A stretch of DNA of 29,765 nucleotides from an uncultured Collinsella sp. (GTDB taxonomy: Bacteria > Actinomycetota > Coriobacteriia > Coriobacteriales > Coriobacteriaceae). A program made the position numbers and the translations under genes. Below, piece by piece: positions 24,120-29,765 of the stretch. Position 1 is the first letter of the stretch. Every line of letters starts with the position of its first letter. The DNA is taken from the NCBI GenBank assembly GCA_900756765.1, contig CAAELE010000034.1, forward strand, positions 1-29,765. Reading direction: 5' to 3'. Below the pieces are notes generated by a model. It was not told the DNA's origin. It ran no database searches and was given only the letters and a program-made list of their open reading frames with translations.

Positions 24120-25052
24120 ATGGCTCGTCGTACGCCTTCTCAATTGAATATGCTGCTCGCCGTCGATAAGCCGGTGGGCTGTACGTCCCACGATGTGGTA
24201 TCGCAGTGCCGACGCGCCCTCCATGAGCGACGCGTCGGCCATGCCGGTACGCTCGACCCCATGGCCTCGGGTGTCATGGTGGTGGGCGTGGGCCAGGCGA
24301 CCCGTCTGCTGGGCATGCTAACCCTCGATACCAAAAGTTATGTCGCCGACATTTCGTTTGGCGTCGAGACCAATACCGATGACGCGGAGGGCGAGGCCGT
24401 CCGCACGGTGCCCGTTGCCCCCGAGCTGCGCGATCTTGCTTACGCCCGTGAGCAGCTGGCCGCTATGCTTGGCCCGCAGATGCAAGTGCCGCCAGCGTTT
24501 TCGGCCATTTCGGTCAATGGCGTTCGCGCCTATAAGAGTGCTCGCGAGGGCAATGCGGTTGAGTTGCCCCCGCGTCCCGTCGAGGTCTATGCCGCCGACC
24601 TGATCGCCGTGGGCGGCGAGGGCGATACGTGCGTCTGGACCGTGGCGTTTTCGGTAAGCAAGGGCACCTACATTCGCGCGCTTGCTCGCGATCTGGGTCG
24701 CGCCTGCGATAGTGCTGCGCATATTTCCGCGCTGCGCCGTACGGCCTCCGGCGTGGTTTCCATTGGCGCCTGTCATACGGTCGAGGAGCTTTCTCCCGAG
24801 TCTGCGGCCGGCTTCGCCTTGGATCCCATCGCCGCCCTTGGTGCCACGCGTGTCGATTTGCCGGGTAATCTTGCAGACGACCTGCTTTGTGGTCGCCGCA
24901 TTCCCGTTGAACGCGCGCTTGCGGACTTCGATACGGTGAAGGCACCGTTCGCGCTCGTGCTCGATGGGGGACTCAAGGCGCTCGCCCGTATCGAGGGCGG
25001 CCGCTTTGTGATGGAGCACGTCTTTCCGCAGGCGATCGGCGGTGTTCGATGA
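24120..25052 (+). CDS. truB: tRNA pseudouridine-55 synthase
   Basis: The 310-residue enzyme isomerises U55 in the T-arm of tRNAs. The catalytic motif is HAGTLDPMASGVMVV with Asp46, near the Asp48 of E. coli TruB. Other family blocks are DKPVGCTSHDVV, TKSYVADISFG, PPAFSAISVNG and VSKGTYIRALARDLG. The C-terminal ~70 residues form the short PUA-like or actinobacterial-type tail. The ribosome site is weak (TGGATGG), perhaps because translation is coupled to the preceding gene 15 bases upstream. The stop overlaps the ribF start (ATGA). Confidence 0.95.
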   Translation: MARRTPSQLNMLLAVDKPVGCTSHDVVSQCRRALHERRVGHAGTLDPMASGVMVVGVGQATRLLGMLTLDTKSYVADISFGVETNTDDAEGEAVRTVPVAPELRDLAYAREQLAAMLGPQMQVPPAFSAISVNGVRAYKSAREGNAVELPPRPVEVYAADLIAVGGEGDTCVWTVAFSVSKGTYIRALARDLGRACDSAAHISALRRTASGVVSIGACHTVEELSPESAAGFALDPIAALGATRVDLPGNLADDLLCGRRIPVERALADFDTVKAPFALVLDGGLKALARIEGGRFVMEHVFPQAIGGVR

Positions 25053-26056
25053 TGCTGGCGCCCCACGAGCTCGCGCGTATCTTTTTCGCGGGTGAGTTGG
25101 ATGAGGCCCGTATCGTTTCTGCCGATGCATTTGATGGGTGCGAGTTCTTGGGTGCCGCGTCGATCGCCATTGGCGTGTTTGATGGCGTGCATCGTGGGCA
25201 CCAAGAGCTGATTGACGCGGTTATTCGCGACGCACGTTTCCACGGCAGCAAAGCGGTCGTGGTCACCTTCGATCCTGATCCGGACGTCGTGGTGAGTTCG
25301 TCGCCCGCTCAAAAATTGATGACGACGGCCGACCGGCTGCACGCACTGACTCAAACCGGGGTCGATGCGGTGGTGGCCGTTCCCTTTACGCCCGCCGTGG
25401 CGGCACTCGACCATGTCGGGTTTCTGGCGCTGTTGTCGCGCGTTGTCGACATTCACTCCATTCGTGTAGGCAGCGACTTTAGACTCGGCCGCGGCGGCGC
25501 TTCGGGCGTTGCCGAGATGCGCGCCTGGGGTGCTGAGCGTTGGGTTGACGTTTACGGTCACGACCTGCTTTGCGTTAACGGGCAGACCATCTGTGCCACG
25601 CGCATCCGCCATGAGCTGGCCCAGGGTCATGTGGAGCTGGCTGCCGAGCTTCTCGGCCGTCCCTACATGCTGCGCGGTGTTGTGGCGGCTGGCCGTCACG
25701 AGGGCTCCGACATGGGCTTTCCCACGGCAAACATCCAGGTGCCCGACGGCATCCAAGTGCCTGCCGATGGCGTCTATGAGGGCCTGGTGCTGGTTGACGA
25801 TACCGTATGGCCTGCTGCCGTTAACGTCGGCCTGCCGCCGACCTATGCCGACGATGCCGCCTCGGCTCATCTCGAGGCCAACTTGATCGGGTATGCGGGC
25901 GATCTGTACGGCGCCTCGGTGTCGCTGGCGTTTACGCGCTGGCTGCGTCCGTCTCGCGTGTTCGATTCCCTGGACGACCTGATCGCGACCGTCGAGGGTA
26001 ATATCGACGATATCCGTCATAACTTGGGTGAGCAGGGGGTGAGTATCCGTGATTAG
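25049..26056 (+). CDS. ribF: Bifunctional riboflavin kinase/FAD synthetase
   Basis: The 335-residue enzyme converts riboflavin to FMN and then FAD. The N-terminal nucleotidyltransferase domain has IGVFDGVHRGHQ (41-52), TFDPDPDVV, the VGSDFRLGRGG variant of the usual FG-x-D-F motif, and ATRIRHELAQG. The C-terminal flavokinase domain begins near residue 205, with GRHEGSDMGFPTANI and PADGVYEG. It starts at tandem ATG codons, the first overlapping the truB stop by four bases. Its end overlaps dnaG by eight bases. The truB-ribF pairing is common in bacteria; the direct overlap with dnaG is less usual. Confidence 0.94.
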   Translation: MMLAPHELARIFFAGELDEARIVSADAFDGCEFLGAASIAIGVFDGVHRGHQELIDAVIRDARFHGSKAVVVTFDPDPDVVVSSSPAQKLMTTADRLHALTQTGVDAVVAVPFTPAVAALDHVGFLALLSRVVDIHSIRVGSDFRLGRGGASGVAEMRAWGAERWVDVYGHDLLCVNGQTICATRIRHELAQGHVELAAELLGRPYMLRGVVAAGRHEGSDMGFPTANIQVPDGIQVPADGVYEGLVLVDDTVWPAAVNVGLPPTYADDAASAHLEANLIGYAGDLYGASVSLAFTRWLRPSRVFDSLDDLIATVEGNIDDIRHNLGEQGVSIRD

Positions 26057-28178
26057 CGATGAAGAAAAAGATCAGGTACGCGCGGCGTCGGACTTGGTTG
26101 CCATCGTGCAGGAAACGGTTGAGCTCAAGCCCCGCGGCCATGAGTTTTGGGGTTGCTGCCCCTTCCATGGCGAAAAGACCCCATCGTTTCACATTATCCC
26201 TGCTACGCAGGTGTGGCACTGCTTTGGCTGCGGCGATGGCGGCGACGTCTTTACCTATATCATGAAGCGTGAGAACCTGAGCTTCCCCGAGTCGATTCGC
26301 TACCTGGCCGACCGTGCCGGTATTGAACTGCACGATACCGGTGCTTATCGCGAGCGCGGTACCAAGCGCGCCCGCATCTATGACCTGTGCGCCGAGACCG
26401 CCCAGTTCTACCACACTATGCTCATGCGCGGTAAGGACAGCCGTCCGCGCGAGTATTTCGCCAGCCGCGGTATGGGCGGCGACGTCTGCCGTCGCTACTG
26501 CCTGGGCTTTGCGCCGGGTCGCAACGCGCTGGTTTCTCATCTGTCGCAGGCGGGCTTTACCCCGCAGGAGATGATCGACGCCAACGTGGCCGTGAGCCGT
26601 GGACGCGGGCAGCTTGCCGATCGTTTTTACGACCGCGTGATGTTTCCCATTTTTGATGAGCAGGGTCATAACATCGCCTTTGGCGGGCGCATTATGGGCG
26701 ACGGACAGCCTAAGTACCTCAACACCGCCGAGACGAGCGTGTTTCATAAAAAGCGAAACCTCTACGGCTTTAACTGGGCCAAGGAGTTTATCGTCGCGCA
26801 GGATACCGCCATCGTGGTGGAGGGCTATACCGACTGTATCGCCTGCTGGGAGGCAGGGATCAAAAACGTCGTCGCCACGCTGGGCACAGCGCTCACGGAA
26901 CATCACGTTAAGACGCTCACCCGTTTTGCCAAGCGCATTGTATATATGTTCGATGGCGACGCCGCCGGTCAAAAGGCCGCCCGTCGCGCGATTCAGTTTA
27001 TCGAGCAGGATTCGATGGATCTGCGCTGCGTGGTGCTGCCTGACGGCAACGACCCCATGGAGTTCATCACCGCGCATGGTGGCCAGGAGCTGCAGGCGCG
27101 CATTGACGCGGCCGAGCCCCTCATGGACTTTGTCTACCGTTCGCTGCAGGAGTCGAGCGACATTACCACACCGGGCGGTCGAGCCAAGGCGCTCGAGGAC
27201 GCGCTGACGCTCATCTATCCGCTGCGTGACAGCTATATGATCGACACGTACTTTATCCAGATTGCCGATCTGCTGGGTTTGGACCTGGAGACCGTGCGCG
27301 CGAGTTCGGGCCGTGTGTTTCGCGATGTCGCCAAGCGCGAGGATGCCGAGCGCCGGCGTGAGCAGAGCTACGAGCGTCAACGCGCGCAAGCTGAGCGCGC
27401 GGGCGGTTCGCAGGGACGAAGCTCGGGCGGCAATGCGGCTGGTGTGCGCAGTGTCGGTCGCGGTGCCTGGGCCGCGGGTGCAACGTCGCCGGTGTCCGCA
27501 CCGGTCGAGGAGGACCCGTATGACTACGTGCCGCTTGATGCCTATGGGGCCGCGCCGGTGGAGGTCGACGAGGATCTGCCGCCAATCGATGTGCCAGCGG
27601 GGATGGAAAGCGCTGCGCCCGTTGCCGATAGTTCAAGCGCGGCGGTAACTCCGTCGATGCCGATTGTTTTGACCGATCTGGAGCGGAAATCCCTGGCGGG
27701 GGAGCGCGAGCTGCTGACGATGCTCACGAGCTACCCCGATCTGTTCCGCACGTATGCCGATCGCATTTGTTCTATCGAGTGGGTCGACCCGCGTCACGAG
27801 TCCATTGCGTGGGCCGTGCTGGCAACGCCGCCGGGAACCGATCCTGCGGCCTGCATGGATGCGGCGCGCGCGGTGTGTCCCGAGGCGGCGTCGCTTGTCA
27901 GCGCCGGACGCATTTCAGCGACGAGCAAGCATCCGACCGAGACGAACATCGTCTTTATGCTCGATACGCTCGAGCTCTACACCATCAAACGTCGCATGCG
28001 AGCCGCGCAGGCCAAGTTGCGTCAGGACCGTTCACTCGACGATGAGGCGCGCCGTGTGCTGACGATGCAGGCGATGCAAGATTCGCAGCGCCAGCGCGAG
28101 CTCCAAAAGTCGATCGGTGGCGTGGCCGACCCGTTCCGTTTGATTGGTTTGGAGACCGCGGGTGCCGACCAGGCCTAG
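26049..28178 (+). CDS. dnaG: DNA primase
   Basis: The 709-residue enzyme lays RNA primers for DNA replication. The start is GTG, preceded by AGGGGGTG inside ribF. The N-terminal zinc-binding domain is CPFH...HCFGC (Cys37, His40, Cys58, Cys61). The RNA polymerase core follows, with the TOPRIM motifs VVEGYTD (Glu258) and MFDGDAAGQKAA (~304-315). A low-complexity, Gly/Ser/Ala- and acid-rich linker spans about residues 435-540. The C-terminal helicase-interaction domain begins near DLERKSLAGERELL and is complete. It lies directly upstream of rpoD, as in the classic macromolecular-synthesis operon, but with no rpsU in view. Confidence 0.97.
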   Translation: MISDEEKDQVRAASDLVAIVQETVELKPRGHEFWGCCPFHGEKTPSFHIIPATQVWHCFGCGDGGDVFTYIMKRENLSFPESIRYLADRAGIELHDTGAYRERGTKRARIYDLCAETAQFYHTMLMRGKDSRPREYFASRGMGGDVCRRYCLGFAPGRNALVSHLSQAGFTPQEMIDANVAVSRGRGQLADRFYDRVMFPIFDEQGHNIAFGGRIMGDGQPKYLNTAETSVFHKKRNLYGFNWAKEFIVAQDTAIVVEGYTDCIACWEAGIKNVVATLGTALTEHHVKTLTRFAKRIVYMFDGDAAGQKAARRAIQFIEQDSMDLRCVVLPDGNDPMEFITAHGGQELQARIDAAEPLMDFVYRSLQESSDITTPGGRAKALEDALTLIYPLRDSYMIDTYFIQIADLLGLDLETVRASSGRVFRDVAKREDAERRREQSYERQRAQAERAGGSQGRSSGGNAAGVRSVGRGAWAAGATSPVSAPVEEDPYDYVPLDAYGAAPVEVDEDLPPIDVPAGMESAAPVADSSSAAVTPSMPIVLTDLERKSLAGERELLTMLTSYPDLFRTYADRICSIEWVDPRHESIAWAVLATPPGTDPAACMDAARAVCPEAASLVSAGRISATSKHPTETNIVFMLDTLELYTIKRRMRAAQAKLRQDRSLDDEARRVLTMQAMQDSQRQRELQKSIGGVADPFRLIGLETAGADQA

Positions 28179-28248
28179 ATGTTGTGGTCAACCAGCGTAT
28201 TCTCGCCTATATCCAGTCTGAATTTTGGGTATAGACGTCAATGTGTGT

Positions 28249-28257
28249 GCTAAAGTA
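28249..28257 (+). promoter_or_regulatory. Putative extended -10 promoter of rpoD
   Basis: TGCTAAAGT fits an extended -10 (TGnTAAAGT) 32 bases before the rpoD start codon. A -35 candidate, TTGGGT, is too far away (20 bases), so the call rests on the extended -10 alone. rpoD may also be read from the upstream operon, as no terminator is seen after dnaG. Confidence 0.45.
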
Positions 28258-28288
28258 ATGAGTCCTGTGGACTACGAAGGGAGAATCT

Positions 28289-29632
28289 GTGCCAAAAAAG
28301 AGTGAGAGCACGGGTACTGGGCTGGAATCCTACGTTGCAAAGCTCATGGGCAACGGCTCTAACAGGACTTCGGTAACCGAGGACGAGATTCAGGTCGCTC
28401 TGAAGGATATCGATGTCTCTGATGAGCAGCTCAACGCGGTGTATTCCGCGCTGCGCAACAGCGGCATCCAGATTATCTCCGCGAGCGGAAACGACGACGC
28501 CCCGATGGGCGTCGACGATGACGATAACGATACCGACGATTTCGATGATGACGACGAGCACGATTCCGGCTCGCTTGACGATCACGAGCTTAAGATGGCC
28601 CGCCAGGCTGACGCCGAGATGGGCTCTTCCAAGAGCAAGAAGAAGCGCACCGTGCGCACGTCCCGTTCGCGTTCGCGCGTGCGCGGCATCGATGCCTCCA
28701 CGGTGATGCTGACCGGCGACCCGGTTCGTATGTACCTCAAGGAGATCGGCAAGGTCGACCTGCTGACTGCCTCCGAAGAGGTCGATCTGGCTATGAAGAT
28801 CGAGGCCGGTCTTGAGGCTACCGAGAAGCTCGAGGCCGCCGACGCGGGCGAGATCGAGCTCACGCGTGCCGAGATGCGTCGTCTGACCCGTATCGAGAAC
28901 GTGGGCCTCGAGGCCAAGCAGGCGCTCATCAGTGCCAACCTGCGTCTGGTTGTCTCCATCGCCAAACGCTATGTCGGCCGTGGCATGCTGTTCCTGGATC
29001 TGATCCAGGAGGGCAACCTTGGACTGATTCGCGCCGTCGAGAAGTTCGACTACCAGAAGGGCTTTAAGTTCTCCACCTACGCCACGTGGTGGATCCGTCA
29101 GGCCATCACGCGCGCTATCGCCGACCAGGCCCGCACCATCCGTATCCCCGTGCACATGGTCGAGACCATCAACAAGCTCGTTCGCGTGCAGCGCCAGCTC
29201 CTTCAGGATCTGGGCCGCGACCCGACCCCCGAGGAGATCGGTGCCGAGATGGACATGAGCGCCGACCGCGTCCGCGAGATTCAGAAGATCTCGCAGGAGC
29301 CCGTGTCGCTCGAGACCCCGATCGGCGAGGAAGAGGATTCCCAGCTGGGCGACTTTATCGAGGACTCCCAGGCTATCGTTCCGCCCGATGCCGCCAGCTT
29401 CTCCATGCTGCAGGAGCAGCTCACCCAGGTGCTCGATTCGCTTGCCGATCGCGAGCGCAAGGTTATCGAGCTGCGCTTTGGCCTTGTTGACGGACATCCC
29501 CGTACGCTCGAGGAAGTCGGTCGCGAGTTTGGCGTCACGCGCGAGCGTATCCGCCAGATCGAGTCCAAGACCCTGGCCAAGCTCCGCCACCCGAGCCGCA
29601 GCAGCAAGCTCAAGGACTACATCGAGTCTTAG
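28289..29632 (+). CDS. rpoD: Primary sigma factor RpoD (SigA)
   Basis: The 447-residue housekeeping sigma factor starts at GTG, eight bases after GAAGGGAGAA. Region 1.1 (~28-65, TEDEIQVALKDIDVSDEQ) is followed by an acidic Asp-rich stretch (~75-95) and a basic Lys/Arg/Ser patch (~113-135). Region 1.2 starts at DPVRMYLKEIG. Region 2 is complete, including GNLGLIRAVEKFDYQKGFKF and STYATWWIRQAI for -10 recognition and melting. Region 3 contains RIPVHMVETINK, and region 4 ends with the helix-turn-helix TLEEVGREFGVTRERIRQIE. The overall layout is that of actinobacterial primary sigma factors. Confidence 0.97.
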   Translation: MPKKSESTGTGLESYVAKLMGNGSNRTSVTEDEIQVALKDIDVSDEQLNAVYSALRNSGIQIISASGNDDAPMGVDDDDNDTDDFDDDDEHDSGSLDDHELKMARQADAEMGSSKSKKKRTVRTSRSRSRVRGIDASTVMLTGDPVRMYLKEIGKVDLLTASEEVDLAMKIEAGLEATEKLEAADAGEIELTRAEMRRLTRIENVGLEAKQALISANLRLVVSIAKRYVGRGMLFLDLIQEGNLGLIRAVEKFDYQKGFKFSTYATWWIRQAITRAIADQARTIRIPVHMVETINKLVRVQRQLLQDLGRDPTPEEIGAEMDMSADRVREIQKISQEPVSLETPIGEEEDSQLGDFIEDSQAIVPPDAASFSMLQEQLTQVLDSLADRERKVIELRFGLVDGHPRTLEEVGREFGVTRERIRQIESKTLAKLRHPSRSSKLKDYIES

Positions 29633-29634
29633 TA

Positions 29635-29682
29635 GTTACGGCGTTTTACCAAACGCCGTAACTGGTCGACGCTGCGCGGGCA
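29635..29682 (+). repeat. Modular palindromic repeat, copy 3 (boxes A and B)
   Basis: It starts three bases after the rpoD stop. Box A is a perfect 12-base hairpin, GTTACGGCGTTT with AAACGCCGTAAC across TACC. Box B (29666-29682) is TCGACGCTGCGCGGGCA, identical over 17 bases to 7214-7230. Relative to copy 1, an A-T pair in the stem replaces a C-G pair, a compensatory change. Box C is absent. Confidence 0.8.
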
Positions 29683-29704
29683 CCAGAGCGACAACTTGTC
29701 ATTC

Positions 29705-29746
29705 AAAGAGGACGGCATGACCAGAAGGTCTATGCCGTCCTCTTTT
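29705..29746 (+). terminator. Rho-independent terminator after rpoD
   Basis: AAAGAGGACGGCAT pairs perfectly with ATGCCGTCCTCTTT (14 base pairs), extended inside by GACC with GGTC across the loop AGAA, with a single-base bulge. The right arm ends in a run of four T. It probably ends the dnaG-rpoD transcript. Confidence 0.92.
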
Positions 29747-29765
29747 CATGCCAATTTGTTCGCTC

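Noticed and set aside
1..29765. CRISPR arrays, tRNA or rRNA genes, insertion sequences, prophage genes
   Set aside because: No regularly spaced direct repeats, no cloverleaf-forming stretches in the gaps, and no transposase or phage-like products in any frame.

Overview
The window reads as a chromosomal segment of a high-GC, anaerobic-type actinobacterium. I favour Coriobacteriia, probably Collinsella or a close relative. This is an inference from protein flavour, GC-rich codon use and gene content, not from a marker search. Almost all genes lie on the + strand. I see no phage, insertion sequence, CRISPR array, rRNA or tRNA.

Region 1 (1-7179) is the downstream part of a Pel-like exopolysaccharide operon. 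It holds a DUF2194 deacetylase-like protein (cut by the left edge), PelF glycosyltransferase, PelG transporter, a CotH-kinase lipoprotein, a VTC (polyphosphate polymerase-type) protein and a DUF4956 membrane protein. The genes overlap or nearly touch, so they are almost certainly co-transcribed. The combination suggests polymer synthesis and export joined to a poorly understood phosphate-transfer module.

Region 2 (7180-11700) is a sucrose-use locus: a LacI-type regulator, a sucrose-type PTS EIIBC and a GH32 sucrose-6-phosphate hydrolase. Three near-identical operators (one before the regulator, two before the PTS gene) fit autoregulation plus control of uptake. Sucrose would enter as sucrose-6-phosphate and be split by the hydrolase.

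Region 3 (11700-15250) holds a degenerate Cys/Met-metabolism PLP-type protein lacking the canonical lysine, a convergent small ModE-type DNA-binding protein, and an IMP dehydrogenase that matches the Tritrichomonas foetus enzyme residue number for residue number. Long palindromic elements occupy the gaps.

Region 4 (15250-29765) is housekeeping. leuS is preceded by a very long leader hairpin. A translation/transcription operon then begins at a near-consensus promoter followed at once by an intrinsic-terminator-like hairpin: rimP, nusA (with a zinc-finger-like tail), infB, rbfA, a DHH phosphoesterase, truB, ribF and dnaG. rpoD follows, possibly with its own extended -10 promoter, and ends in a strong terminator.

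The most notable non-coding signal is a modular palindromic repeat family placed within about five bases of the stop codons of three unrelated genes, with compensatory base changes between copies. A separate element with a perfect 23-base inverted repeat lies between the two convergent genes. The most notable coding signals are the protist-type IMP dehydrogenase, the Pel/CotH/VTC/DUF4956 module and the nusA leader hairpin.
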